Shown: positions 27,361-36,427 of the stretch, one piece after another
How positions within the stretch are numbered: position 1 is the stretch's first letter
Layout of the letters: each line of letters begins with the position of its first letter
Source: Deltaproteobacteria bacterium UBA4427
GTDB taxonomy: Bacteria; Myxococcota_A; UBA9160; UBA4427
Length of the DNA stretch: 64,000 nt
Assembly (NCBI GenBank): GCA_002390675.1
Contig: DGPZ01000106.1
Location: 45,831 to 109,830 of the forward strand
Direction: 5' to 3'
Made by a program: the position numbers and the translations under genes
The notes under the pieces: model-generated
Database searches by the model: none
What the model saw: the letters and a program-made list of their open reading frames with translations, nothing else
Told to the model about the DNA's origin: nothing

Positions 27361-27939
27361 GCGCTGCGATTCGCCATTGGCCGGACACGCTCATCCCCGT
27401 CGGCCCCGTACCGACGGTGGCGGGAGAGGTTGTTCAAATCTCCGGCGAATCCCTCGAGATATGGGTAGAACTTGATGCTGAGGCCGGTGAAACCGCTTAA
27501 CCGTTTATGCGGTCGACGAGAAAAGTCCCTATTGCGGGGATGATTGCCGGCGAGTTCCTGTACTAGCTGAGTTGCAACGATAGGGATGGCGCCTGAAAAG
27601 ATTTCGGCTTCACCTAGGACGCGCGCTGCGAGTTGAAAATCGATGCTCAGATGAGGCCGAGTTAGGCGCTACCATCGAATTTCGAGGACGTGGACGATGG
27701 TGAGGGCATTTCAGTAGGCCCGCCTTTGGCATCTGGTCAGAAGGCTTTTGCGCCAGGCGGAGGTGCCTGCTGGTTCTCCCTGAGACCATTTTCTTGATGG
27801 TGTGACGCCGCTCAGCCGCGTCCGGGGAAAAATCCCTTATTCAGGCCGCATTCGTACTCAATCTCTGCGCGCCTTTGCCGATTTAACAGGACGGGACTGC
27901 TTTGCACTCTTCCTGCGGATCCCCGAATCGGAGCGCTCC
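27361..27939. other. Intergenic region between pafA and mreB
   Basis: About 580 bases. The first ~140 hold a startless open frame (to the stop at 27499-27501) with a protein-like sequence (PDTLIPVGPVPTVAGEVVQI...), perhaps the end of a lost gene. The rest has no recognisable gene. The mreB open frame extends upstream to 27802, but its homology begins only at 27940. Confidence 0.35.
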
Positions 27940-28977
27940 ATGATAGTCGATGCCATCGCCGGCCTATTCTCACACGACCTCGCGATCGACCTCGGTACGG
28001 CCAATACACTTGTTTACCTCAAGGGGAAGGGCGTTGTTTGCTCGGAACCCTCTGTCGTTGCTGTCACGAATGAAGGTGGCGGTAAAGCCGCCCGTGTTCG
28101 CGCAGTAGGTCACGATGCGAAAGCGATGCTCGGACGCACTCCCGGCAATATCGCCGCTGTGCGACCGATCAAGGACGGTGTTATCGCCGACTTTGAAATC
28201 ACTGAAGCTATGCTTCGCTACTTTATTCAGAAGGCCCATAACCGCCGCACGCTCGCAAGACCGCGCATCGTTATCTGCGTGCCTCCTTGCATCACGAGCG
28301 TCGAGAAGCGGGCGGTTCGCGAGTCGGCACTCTCCGCCGGCGCGCGCGAAGTTTTCTTGATCGAAGAGCCCATGGCCGCCGCGATCGGTGCTGGACTGGA
28401 CGTCACTGCGCCGACCGGCAATATGGTCGTCGATATCGGTGGTGGCACGACCGACGTCGCCGTGATCTCGCTTTCGGGCATCGTCACCTCCCGCTCGATC
28501 CGCACCGGTGGTGATAAAATGGACGAAGCGATCATCAACTTTGTTAAGCGTAAGTACAACATGCTAATCGGCGAACAAACCGCGGAATCCGTCAAGATGA
28601 AGGTCGGCACAGCATCCACAGAGAGCGCTGTGCAAGAGATGGAAATCAAGGGCCGCGACTTGGTCGCTGGCATTCCGAAGGTCGTCACGACGACGAGCGA
28701 CGAAATGCGTGAAGCGCTGCTCGAGCCGATTCACTCAATCGTCGAGACGGTGCATCTCACCCTTGAGAAGACGCCGCCGGAACTTGCTGCAGACATCGTC
28801 GACCGCGGCATCATGCTCGTCGGTGGTGGATCTCTTCTTACGGACCTCGATCATCTCCTGCGAAAGGAGACGCAACTACCGATCCTGCGCTCCGAGGATT
28901 CCTTTACGGCGGTCGTTCACGGCGCGGGCAAGGCCCTCGACAATATTTCGCTACTCCGCGAAGTGTCGCTGACCTAA
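27940..28977 (+). CDS. mreB: Rod shape-determining protein MreB
   Basis: Bacterial actin that organises lateral peptidoglycan synthesis along the inner membrane. 345 residues, normal length, from ATG 27940. The actin-fold phosphate-1 loop is DLAIDLGTANTLVYLKGKGV (about 13-32). The second phosphate loop is VVDIGGGTTDVAVISLSGIV, and the adenosine motif is IMLVGGGSLLTDLDHLL. The N-terminal amphipathic start MIVDAIAGLF is typical. Unlike most genomes, mreC and mreD do not follow; the next gene is on the opposite strand. A 5-bp hairpin (29041-29057) lies between the convergent genes. Confidence 0.97.
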   Translation: MIVDAIAGLFSHDLAIDLGTANTLVYLKGKGVVCSEPSVVAVTNEGGGKAARVRAVGHDAKAMLGRTPGNIAAVRPIKDGVIADFEITEAMLRYFIQKAHNRRTLARPRIVICVPPCITSVEKRAVRESALSAGAREVFLIEEPMAAAIGAGLDVTAPTGNMVVDIGGGTTDVAVISLSGIVTSRSIRTGGDKMDEAIINFVKRKYNMLIGEQTAESVKMKVGTASTESAVQEMEIKGRDLVAGIPKVVTTTSDEMREALLEPIHSIVETVHLTLEKTPPELAADIVDRGIMLVGGGSLLTDLDHLLRKETQLPILRSEDSFTAVVHGAGKALDNISLLREVSLT

Positions 28978-29092
28978 TCTTCGCTCGCGATCAGCCAATG
29001 CGTCTTTGGCGGAGCCCGCGTCTGGCTTCGTTAGTCGTGTGCCGGTTTATTTCCGGCCCTACGGACTTGGTTTCGTTCGGGGCTGACTTCGC

Positions 29093-29737
29093 TCAGTCGG
29101 GAGAGAGCGCCGTCAGGGCAAGCTCGATCGCCATGCCTTCGTCGCCTTCGAGCTCGACTTGACCCGCAAGGAAAGCGTCCTGAGGGTCGAGCTCGCCCGC
29201 CCGCAATTGGGAATAGGTCTCAGCGTTAATTCTGATTGTCGCGCGAGGTTCGTTCGTGTGCGTGTCGACCCCGAAATGCGCGAAGAGAACGAAGCCGCCT
29301 ACGCCAACGCGCTCGAATGTGAGGCTTCCTGCAAGTGCACGTAGACTCCGGACCCGGCTTGACGTCAGCCGCATGTCGTCGCCTAACCCAGCAAGCCCAC
29401 CAAGGAAACCGAGCAGCGAATCTCCGCATTCACGCCTTAGGTTTTCGAAGTCCGAGAGCGCGTGTGCCAGAATCATAAAGGGCGGATAGGAGGGTGCTTC
29501 GGCTGAGCTCATTACGCCGCGCTCGATGTCATAGGCGAAGCGTTCGAAAGAACCGCCCGCGTCAACCTGCACGACGATCGAGCTTCGCACGGCCTCCATC
29601 TCTTCGAGGAGTCGAGTTGCTTCCGGATCGTCTGCAGCCACGCTGCGTTGTCGAGCGAGTGTCGCATTGAACTGATCTGGCACGCGTGACGCATAGAACG
29701 CCCGCGCTGCACTGATTAATTCCGCCGCATCACTCAC
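29093..29737 (-). CDS. SCP2 sterol-binding-fold protein
   Basis: 214 residues. The C-terminal ~60 residues (ATIRINAETYSQLRAGELDP then QDAFLAGQVELEGDEGMA) match the sterol carrier protein 2 / sterol-binding domain, a small lipid-binding fold. The N-terminal ~110 residues (ATRLLEEMEAVRSSIVVQVD...) are not recognised and look helical. No signal peptide. Its start overlaps the mltG stop by four bases (ATGA), so it is the third gene of a ruvX-mltG-SCP2 operon. The lipid ligand and purpose are unknown. Confidence 0.75.
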   Translation of the reverse strand: MSDAAELISAARAFYASRVPDQFNATLARQRSVAADDPEATRLLEEMEAVRSSIVVQVDAGGSFERFAYDIERGVMSSAEAPSYPPFMILAHALSDFENLRRECGDSLLGFLGGLAGLGDDMRLTSSRVRSLRALAGSLTFERVGVGGFVLFAHFGVDTHTNEPRATIRINAETYSQLRAGELDPQDAFLAGQVELEGDEGMAIELALTALSPD

Positions 29738-30759
29738 CGCCGTCGCCGCCGCTTGCGCTGGAACTCGTCGACATTTGCTGCGTGTTCGCGATAGGTCTCG
29801 GCGAAAATATGCGTCCCGTCGTTTCGCGAAACGAAGAAAATATAAGGCGTGTCGGCGGGCTCTAGGATTGCGCGAAGCGCATCTCGCCCGGCGCTCGCAA
29901 TCGGTCCAGGCGGCAGCCCTTTGATCTTGTAAGTGTTGTACGGGTTGCTTCCGTCTAGAAGATGGATCCGTTTGATATTACCGTCAAAGTTCTTGATGCC
30001 GTAGATCACGGTTGGATCCGTTTCGAGTCGCATACCTCGTTTTATTCGGTTGAGGAAGACTGCGGCTATCAAGGGCCGCTCGTGCGCCGCGCCAGTTTCC
30101 TTCTCGACGATCGAGGCAAGAGTCGTGTGCTCGCGCATTGTTAGGTTGGATGAACTGGGGTCGGGGACGAGGTCGTGGTAGACGCGCAGGAACTCGGACA
30201 CCATCGCTTGTGCGATGCGACCTTCGGGCACGCCGCGCGCGAAGCGGTACGTGTCGGGGAAGAGGTAGCCTTCGAGGGTCGGGCCTTCGACGCCGTAGCG
30301 AGCGGGGGAGGCGGGATCGAAGACGACTTCGAGGAAGCGGTCACGATCGGCTAGTCCTGCCGCCGCGAGGCGATCCGCGATTTCAGTCGCACGAAGCCCT
30401 TCCGGGATGACCACCGGATGCGTCTGGACCCGGCCACGCGTCAGCGCTTCAAAAATCTCCGGCGTGGACTGATCGGAAGAAAGTTCGTATTCGCCAATCT
30501 TTAGCTTCGAGGCGAGGTCTTCGGACTGCGCGAACCAGCGCGCTACTCGAGCATTGCGAATGATGCCTGCGGATTCGAGGGTGGCCGAGACGTGCCAGAA
30601 CGAATCCCCTGGATCGACTTGAAAGGCCATTATGTGCGGTTCGCTTCCGTTCTCTGCAACAGGCGAGAGCGCGCGGTCGAGCCAGAGCCATGCGCCGGCT
30701 GCGCCAGCTATCGCAACGGCACCTAATACGAGTAGGCCTATGAGGGCTCGCTTGATCAA
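29734..30759 (-). CDS. mltG: Endolytic transglycosylase MltG
   Basis: Inner-membrane enzyme that cuts nascent glycan strands and so sets peptidoglycan chain length. 341 residues. One N-terminal membrane helix (ALIGLLVLGAVAIAGAAGAW) is followed by a LysM-like part and the YceG domain: GPTLEGYLFPDTYRFARG, LASIVEKETG with the catalytic Glu, AAVFLNRIKRGMRLETDPTV, and SPYNTY-like NPYNTYKIKGLPPGPI. The C-terminus ends in an Arg/Lys run. Overlaps both ruvX (4 bases) and the SCP2 gene (4 bases), a tightly coupled operon. Confidence 0.95.
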   Translation of the reverse strand: MIKRALIGLLVLGAVAIAGAAGAWLWLDRALSPVAENGSEPHIMAFQVDPGDSFWHVSATLESAGIIRNARVARWFAQSEDLASKLKIGEYELSSDQSTPEIFEALTRGRVQTHPVVIPEGLRATEIADRLAAAGLADRDRFLEVVFDPASPARYGVEGPTLEGYLFPDTYRFARGVPEGRIAQAMVSEFLRVYHDLVPDPSSSNLTMREHTTLASIVEKETGAAHERPLIAAVFLNRIKRGMRLETDPTVIYGIKNFDGNIKRIHLLDGSNPYNTYKIKGLPPGPIASAGRDALRAILEPADTPYIFFVSRNDGTHIFAETYREHAANVDEFQRKRRRRR

Positions 30760-31235
30760 GCGGGGTCGGTCTCCGGTGACGCACTGTCAAGGCGAGCGCG
30801 TTCCTGTTGGGCGAATTGTTCTAAGTAGGTCTTGAGGATGATCGACGCCGCCATCTCGTCAACAGTGCCTTTGACGCGGCGCTTATCCTTTTTCTTTTTG
30901 GTCTGTTGGGGGCCACCCGCGAGCAGCCGCTCGGCTTCCATAGAGGTCCAGCGCTCGTCGAGCATCTCAACCGGAATCCGGGCCAGCTTCGACAGGTCTT
31001 TGGCAAAGCGAATCGCTTTCTCCGCCTCGGGACCCTTCCGACCGTCGAGATGGAGCGGTAGACCAACCACAGCCCGTTCGATGTCCTTTTCCTTTATCAT
31101 CGCCCGAAGGGCGGCGAGGTCTTTCTTACGTCCGCGGCTCTCTAAGATGCCAGCGGGAAACGCGATCGACGCCTGCTCGTCTGAGACGGCCAAACCGATT
31201 CTTTTGCTGCCGAGATCGAGGCCTATGATTCTCAT
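30756..31235 (-). CDS. ruvX: Putative pre-16S rRNA nuclease / Holliday junction resolvase-like (YqgF)
   Basis: RNase H-fold nuclease implicated in maturing the 5' end of 16S rRNA. 159 residues. Motifs: MRIIGLDLGSKRIGLAVSDE at the start with the first acidic residue, VVGLPLHLDGRKGPEAEKA in the middle, and IPVEMLDERWTSMEAERLL. A lysine-rich insertion (KKKKDKRR) precedes the last motif, DEMAASIILKTYLEQF, with the final Asp/Glu. First gene of the leftward ruvX-mltG-SCP2 operon and divergent from the F420-type oxidoreductase gene. Confidence 0.93.
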   Translation of the reverse strand: MRIIGLDLGSKRIGLAVSDEQASIAFPAGILESRGRKKDLAALRAMIKEKDIERAVVGLPLHLDGRKGPEAEKAIRFAKDLSKLARIPVEMLDERWTSMEAERLLAGGPQQTKKKKDKRRVKGTVDEMAASIILKTYLEQFAQQERARLDSASPETDPA

Positions 31236-31301
31236 CCGCGCGATTGTAGCGGCCTTGCTTGGGACGTCCTCACTTGCGCTGTCGGGAGCCCATTACATCT
31301 T

Positions 31302-31315
31302 TATACTGTCGAGAT
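31302..31315 (+). promoter_or_regulatory. Candidate -10 element of a leaderless promoter
   Basis: TATACT (31302-31307) lies just six bases before the ATG of the downstream gene, so transcription would begin at or next to the start codon. No ribosome-binding site precedes this ATG. The -35 match at 17-bp spacing is weak (3 of 6). Confidence 0.35.
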
Positions 31316-32330
31316 GAACATCTATACGACAGCCCCTCTGGAAGATCCGCGCGAAGCGCGAACGAGCTACCGCGAACTCGAGGAAATCGGGTACGACGGG
31401 GCCTTCAGCTTCGAGGCGAAGCACGATCCCTTCCTGCCTCTCGTGCTTGCGTCGGAGAACACGACTTCTCTACAGCTCGGGACGGCGATTGCAATCGCAT
31501 TTGCGCGGACACCCATGACCTTGGCGAATGCGGCCTACGGGCTGCAATCGATCAGCGGTGGGCGCTTCATTATGGGGCTGGGCTCTCAGGTCAGGCCACA
31601 TATCCAGAACCGCTTCAGTATGACGTGGTCGAAGCCTGCGAAGCGGATGCGGGAAATCGTGATGGCCATGAAGGCTATTTTCGCGCGCTGGGAGGGGCAG
31701 GCGGAGCTCGATTTCGACGGTGAGTTTTACCGGCACAACTTAATGATTCCCGCTTTCGATCCGGGGCCCAATCCTTTCGGTCCCCCCCCTATCTACACCG
31801 CGGGTGTTGGTCCTTTGATGACGGAAGTGGCGGGAGAGGTGGCGGACGGTTTTTTTGGTCACCCCTTTAACTCTCGAGCTTCCTTGCTCGCGAATGTGAT
31901 GCCCGCGATCGAGCGCGGGCTCGCCAAGTCAGGGCGAAAGCGGAGTGATCTCGACATGATTTTTGCGACGCTGATAGTTACTGCGGATACAGAAGAAGAT
32001 TTCGCGCGGGTGAAACTAGCTGCGCGTAAGCAGCTCGCGTTCTACGGATCGACCCCGGCCTATCGACTGACTCTGGACCAGCACGGTTGGGGCGAATTGC
32101 ATCTCGAGTTGAATCGCATGTCGAAGCAGAACCGATGGGATGAGATGACGGATCTCATTGATGACGAAGTGCTTGAGACGATCGCGGTGGTTGGGGAAAG
32201 GCAGGAGATCGCCGGCAAACTTCGAGCGCGCCTCGATGGGATTGCAGACGGCGTAAGCCTTACGCATAACAGGGCACCGGATCCCGAACATTGGGCGGAT
32301 ATAGTCGCCGAGCTGAAGCGCGGGAAATAG
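31314..32330 (+). CDS. LLM-class F420-dependent oxidoreductase (TIGR03617-like)
   Basis: Luciferase-like monooxygenase fold enzyme expected to use coenzyme F420. 338 residues. Family marks: ELEEIGYDGAFSFEAKHDPF at the start, TAIAIAFARTPMTLANAAYG, the SGGRFIMGLGSQVRPHIQNR segment, and PPPIYTAGVGPLMTEVAGEV in the second half. These match the TIGR03617 subgroup as I recall it, which is most common in actinobacteria and some uncultured proteobacteria-like lineages. F420 use is by family inference; F420 biosynthesis genes are not in the window. The start ATG 31314 lacks a ribosome-binding site. Confidence 0.87.
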   Translation: MNIYTTAPLEDPREARTSYRELEEIGYDGAFSFEAKHDPFLPLVLASENTTSLQLGTAIAIAFARTPMTLANAAYGLQSISGGRFIMGLGSQVRPHIQNRFSMTWSKPAKRMREIVMAMKAIFARWEGQAELDFDGEFYRHNLMIPAFDPGPNPFGPPPIYTAGVGPLMTEVAGEVADGFFGHPFNSRASLLANVMPAIERGLAKSGRKRSDLDMIFATLIVTADTEEDFARVKLAARKQLAFYGSTPAYRLTLDQHGWGELHLELNRMSKQNRWDEMTDLIDDEVLETIAVVGERQEIAGKLRARLDGIADGVSLTHNRAPDPEHWADIVAELKRGK

Positions 32331-32339
32331 AGCTTCGCA

Positions 32340-32780
32340 GGGATTGCGCTTGTGTGAATCGATTTGTGAAGCGCCGCCCCCGTGTTGGCGGTTTCCGTGA
32401 GTGGCGGATCGAGCCGCAGTTGTTCCAAGCCATGCCTTCGCAACGCTTCGTCGAAGTCGAGTAGTGGTTCATTCGCCTCGATCGCGGGACCTCATTGGGG
32501 AGCACGAATCGGGGACCGGCTGCATCTAGAACGAGTGCGATCGTGTCGGCGCGGCCGAGTTCGCTGCAGATGGCCCGCTCGGCGAGAGGTCGTCGAAGGG
32601 CGTCGATTTCTCAATAGAAAAGGGAGCCTCGCTGTGAGCTAGCGATCTCGAGCAGCACTCCGGTGTGGTCCGCAGCGGTGCGGAAGTCCCGTTTGCGCCC
32701 GCGATGGCTGTCCGGGACTCGCGGCATCTCTCTGAGCTCGCAAGGGAAATTGTGCACAGGCTGCCGGTTAGATCAGTAGA
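32340..32780 (-). pseudogene. Possible decayed gene, minus strand
   Basis: Between the oxidoreductase gene and pgpA, the minus strand gives protein-like stretches (CELREMPRVPDSHRGRKRDF; ERAICSELGRADTIALVLDA; LLDFDEALRRHGLEQLRLDP) separated by one in-frame stop and at least one change of frame. This is what a recently broken gene looks like, but I do not recognise the family, and chance open reading in GC-rich DNA is an alternative. No function is proposed. Confidence 0.25.
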
Positions 32781-32949
32781 TGTGGGTCGGCTCTGAATGA
32801 TTCTGGGCCCGATTTGAGAATCCTCCTGTTTTCGTCGAATTTTCGCCTTTTGGATTGACGGTCATGGGATTCTCCGGCTATTTTCGAGTCACTCGAAGCC
32901 CCCCCCGCGACGATCTCACCGCATATTTCCCATAGGCGGTCCCTAAAAG

Positions 32950-33669
32950 GTGGGATTTCCCATCGAAAAAAAACAACGATCCGCCGCGACTCTCGTGGAG
33001 GCAAAGCCGGCAGCGACCATGACGACCGACGGCAGTGATGTCGTTCCGGTAGATCTCGCCGCGACGTTTCCCGTTTGGATCGCCGTCGCTGGTGGATGTG
33101 GATATGTCCCACTTGCTCCTGGAACCGCCGGATCTCTTGCCGCGGCGATTCTCTTCGGTGTGGCGTGTTACGGGGGAACTCGGAGTGGCGGGGGCGAGGC
33201 AGGAGAGTTGCCGCTCGTTCTCTCCGTCGCAGGGGCGATCATTCTCGCGGTTTGTGTGATCGGGACGTGGGCTTCGGAGCGTGCTGAAATGTTTTTCGGA
33301 CGCCACGACGACGGTCGAATCGTGATCGATGAAGTCGCGGGACAGTGGATCACCTTGGTGCCGATCCTCCTCTTTCTTCCGGCATTGTCGCCGGATTTAT
33401 TTTCACTCTTTTTCGCGGTCGTGACCGGATTCGTCCTATTCCGCGTGTTTGATATATGGAAACCGGGAGCGATCCGCTGGACGGAGCGAAGGTTCGAAGG
33501 GGGATGGGGCGTAATGGCAGACGACATCATGGCAGGCGTTCACGGCGCATGTCTGCTCGGCTTCGGCCTCTGGCTTTGGTCCGACACGACTCAGACGCTG
33601 GCGTTGACCGGGGATCTGGCTGTAACGGGGGATCTGGCGATGAATTTTTTTGAAGGGGGTTGGGCGTGA
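32950..33669 (+). CDS. pgpA: Phosphatidylglycerophosphatase A
   Basis: Inner-membrane phosphatase that makes phosphatidylglycerol from phosphatidylglycerophosphate. 239 residues from GTG 32950; ATG 33019 is an alternative that would drop a non-conserved 23-residue leader. Family motifs: GCGYVPLAPGTAGSLAAAIL, then DDGRIVIDEVAGQWITL with the acidic catalytic residues, and GVMADDIMAGVHGA near the C-terminus. Hydrophobic helices flank these. PG is also the lipid donor for Lgt, encoded elsewhere here. The stop overlaps the GTG of cinA. Confidence 0.92.
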   Translation: MGFPIEKKQRSAATLVEAKPAATMTTDGSDVVPVDLAATFPVWIAVAGGCGYVPLAPGTAGSLAAAILFGVACYGGTRSGGGEAGELPLVLSVAGAIILAVCVIGTWASERAEMFFGRHDDGRIVIDEVAGQWITLVPILLFLPALSPDLFSLFFAVVTGFVLFRVFDIWKPGAIRWTERRFEGGWGVMADDIMAGVHGACLLGFGLWLWSDTTQTLALTGDLAVTGDLAMNFFEGGWA

Positions 33670-35015
33670 ACGCCGAGATCATCACGATTGGCGATGAATT
33701 GATGCGCGGCGAAATCGTCGATTCCAACAAGGCGCGGATCGCTGAACGGCTCTTGTTGCACGATCTGGATTGTCGCCATCAGGTTTCCGTTCTCGACGAT
33801 CCGGCAGATATGCGTGATGCCTTCTTACGAGCGTCTCGGCGAAGTGATTTCGTATTGGTTTCGGGTGGGCTTGGGCCAACGCGAGATGACATGACAACGG
33901 AAGTGCTGTCGGAGACTTTCGGGCGGAAGCTTGAGCTGCACCCTCCGTCCCTCGCCGCGATCGAAGCCTTCTTTGCTCGAATCGGCAGAGAGATGGCGGA
34001 CACGAATCGGAAGCAGGCGTTCTTTCCCGAAGACGCGGATGTTCTTGAAAACCCGATCGGTACTGCACCCGGGTTCTCTATCGAAGTAGCGCGAAGCGGT
34101 GGCCGGGAAGGCGAAGAGACTCGCCCCGGGCATGCCGTCTTCTTTGCGATGCCGGGCGTGCCACGGGAACTCGACCGGATGATGGACGAGCAGGTGATAC
34201 CGCGAATAGGAGCACGTCTCGCTGAGGTTTCAGGGGGCCGCGAAAAGCAGGTCGTGCGGGCTGCTTTGCTCGCCACGTTTGGAATGGGCGAGTCGACGCT
34301 TGAAGCGGAGCTCGGAGATCTGATGCGCGACGGAAATGTCGAGTTGGGTTTCCGTACGAGTTTCCCCGATAATTTTCTTCGTCCCGTAGCTCGGGCCGCG
34401 ACGATCGAAGAGGCGGATGCAAAGATCGCTGAGGCCGTGACCGCTATCAGGGAGCGGATCGGTGATGTTGTGTACGGCGAAGGTACGGAGACGATGGAAA
34501 GTGTCGTCGGGCAAGAATTGGCTAATCGCGGCCTGACGATCGCGACTGCGGAATCCTGTACAGGCGGGCTGATTGCCGAGCGATTGACGGACGTGCCTGG
34601 CTCTTCCGCATACTTCCTAGGCGGTGTGGTCTCGTACTCGAATGAGGCAAAGACCGCGATGCTTGGGGTGCCGGCGGCGGTGATCGAGAGCGAAGGCGCT
34701 GTGTCTGAGGCATCCGTGCGAGCGATGGCAGAAGGAGTTCGCGAGCGATTTGGAAGCGATTTTGGAATCGCGACTTCGGGTATCTCGGGCCCAGGTGGTG
34801 GAACTCCGGAAAAACCCGTCGGGCTGGTCTGGATCGCTCTGGCGACCGCCGACTCGGCGACCCACGCGCAGTCCTTCGTTTTTGAAGTCGACCGCTCGCG
34901 ACATCGAAGATTGACCGCCCAGGTCGCGCTCGATTGGATCCGACGAAGCATGATTGGTGCGGAGTTAATTGGCCCCTCGCTCATGCGACGGGGCGGGAGC
35001 GGATCGGCTCCGTAG
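33666..35015 (+). CDS. cinA: CinA-family protein (NMN deamidase / competence-damage protein)
   Basis: Two-domain protein. The N-terminal MoCF_biosynth domain (COG1058) has AEIITIGDELMRGEIVDSN and VSGGLGPTRDDMTTEVLSE. The C-terminal CinA domain, which deamidates nicotinamide mononucleotide in NAD salvage, has TIATAESCTGGLIAERLTDV, SSAYFLGGVVSYSNEAK and IATSGISGPGGGTPEKPVGL. 449 residues from GTG 33666, favoured over TTG 33660 because of spacing from GAAGGGGGT. It overlaps pgpA by four bases and precedes recA, the common cinA-recA order. Confidence 0.94.
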   Translation: MNAEIITIGDELMRGEIVDSNKARIAERLLLHDLDCRHQVSVLDDPADMRDAFLRASRRSDFVLVSGGLGPTRDDMTTEVLSETFGRKLELHPPSLAAIEAFFARIGREMADTNRKQAFFPEDADVLENPIGTAPGFSIEVARSGGREGEETRPGHAVFFAMPGVPRELDRMMDEQVIPRIGARLAEVSGGREKQVVRAALLATFGMGESTLEAELGDLMRDGNVELGFRTSFPDNFLRPVARAATIEEADAKIAEAVTAIRERIGDVVYGEGTETMESVVGQELANRGLTIATAESCTGGLIAERLTDVPGSSAYFLGGVVSYSNEAKTAMLGVPAAVIESEGAVSEASVRAMAEGVRERFGSDFGIATSGISGPGGGTPEKPVGLVWIALATADSATHAQSFVFEVDRSRHRRLTAQVALDWIRRSMIGAELIGPSLMRRGGSGSAP

Positions 35016-35127
35016 ATGAGGGCATCATTGGCGGTGTAGTTGAAGAACAGCAACAGAGAAACGCGTCTTACGTTAGATGAGGCGCGAGTGAACGAATTAA
35101 ACCAGGACCCATCGGGAGGACGAGAAT

Positions 35128-36252
35128 ATGGCACGAGGCAAGCAGGTAGCACCTAAGGCAAAGGTTGAACGAGGCGGCGTTGCGGGCGACGCGAAGTCCA
35201 AGGCGATCGAACTCGCGGTTTCTAGTATCGAGAAGCAGTTCGGTAAGGGCTCGATCACTAAGATGACCGATGACGCGGTCAATCACGAAACTCCCTACTT
35301 CTCGAGTGGAGCGCCGAGCCTCGATATTGCGCTTGGGATCGGTGGGTTCCCGCGCGGTCGCGTGGTGGAGATCTATGGGCCGGAGTCGAGTGGTAAGACA
35401 ACACTCACGCTCCATGCGATCGCCGAGGTCCAGAAAACCGGCGGCGTCGCTGCCTTTATCGACGCCGAGCATGCGCTCGATGTGAACTATGCGCGACGGC
35501 TCGGAGTGGCTGTTGATGAGCTTCTCGTTTCGCAGCCCGATACGGGCGAAGAAGCGCTCGAGATCGCAGACGTCTTGCTGCGGTCGGGCGCGATCGATCT
35601 TGTAGTGGTCGATTCTGTGGCTGCGCTGGTGCCGCGTGCGGAAATTGAAGGCGAAATGGGAGATACCCATGTTGGTCTGCAGGCTCGGCTCATGAGTCAG
35701 GCGCTGCGAAAGCTTACGGGTACGGTTTCTAAATCCGGCGCGACGATCATCTTCATCAACCAGATTCGAATGAAGATCGGCGTGATGTTCGGCAGCCCCG
35801 AAACCACTTCGGGCGGTAACGCGCTCAAGTTCTACTCCTCGGTGCGGATCGATGTACGACGGATTGCGGCGATCAAGGAAGGCGACGAGGTTACGGGTAA
35901 CCGGACTCGCGTGAAGGTCGTGAAGAACAAGGTCGCCCCGCCGTTCAGGCAGGCGGAGTTTGACATCATCTATAACGAGGGAATCTCTCGTGAAGGTGAT
36001 TTGATCGATCTCGGTGTTGACGAGGGAATCGTCGAGAAGAGTGGCTCTTGGTATTCCTACGCCGGTGAGCGAATCGGTCAGGGTCGCGAAAAGGCACGAA
36101 CCTTCATCAAGGAGAATCCCGACATGGGGGCTCGCCTCGCCGAAGAGGTCTATTTAGCTAAGGGGCTGAAGATTCCGGCGCGAGCGAATGTTCCGGATGC
36201 GCCCGGCTCGGCGGGTGATGAGATCGAAGTCGAGGAGACCCCGGAGGCCTAG
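35128..36252 (+). CDS. recA: Recombinase RecA
   Basis: Forms filaments on single-stranded DNA, drives homologous recombination and triggers LexA cleavage. 374 residues, slightly longer than usual owing to a 25-residue basic N-terminus and acidic C-terminal tail (DEIEVEETPEA). Walker A is GPESSGKTTL (about 85-94), Walker B is IDLVVVDSVAALVPRAEI, and GGNALKFYSSVR and INQIRMKIGVMFG are canonical. GGGAGGACGAG precedes ATG 35128. I could not identify an SOS box with confidence. Followed by an intrinsic terminator. Confidence 0.98.
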   Translation: MARGKQVAPKAKVERGGVAGDAKSKAIELAVSSIEKQFGKGSITKMTDDAVNHETPYFSSGAPSLDIALGIGGFPRGRVVEIYGPESSGKTTLTLHAIAEVQKTGGVAAFIDAEHALDVNYARRLGVAVDELLVSQPDTGEEALEIADVLLRSGAIDLVVVDSVAALVPRAEIEGEMGDTHVGLQARLMSQALRKLTGTVSKSGATIIFINQIRMKIGVMFGSPETTSGGNALKFYSSVRIDVRRIAAIKEGDEVTGNRTRVKVVKNKVAPPFRQAEFDIIYNEGISREGDLIDLGVDEGIVEKSGSWYSYAGERIGQGREKARTFIKENPDMGARLAEEVYLAKGLKIPARANVPDAPGSAGDEIEVEETPEA

Positions 36253-36375
36253 TTTGAAGATTTAGTTCGATGGTCTAATCGAAGGCGTGCTTGAAGGCGT
36301 AGCTCAAACGTTTAGTTAAACCGGTCAGAGCGGGGCAAATCCAGTTCCGGCTTGAGACCCGCATGATTTGATGAT

Positions 36376-36427
36376 GACGCCCGTGTGGCCCCCTGAGTAG
36401 GGGCTCGCGGGCGTCTTTCTTTTTTTG
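36376..36427 (+). terminator. Intrinsic terminator after recA
   Basis: An 8-bp outer stem (36376-36383 with 36408-36415) plus an inner 5-bp stem (36388-36392 with 36400-36404), followed by a long T-rich run (36414-36426). A textbook Rho-independent terminator, 124 bases after recA. Confidence 0.85.

Noticed and set aside
24348..27690. Shared 14-mer AATTTCGAGGACGT before prcB and before mreB
   Set aside because: Several 14-base repeats are expected by chance in 64 kb, and the surroundings do not match.
33779..35152. 457-codon open frame on the minus strand
   Set aside because: Antisense shadow of cinA; composition is Ser/Arg/Pro-rich, with no family motifs.
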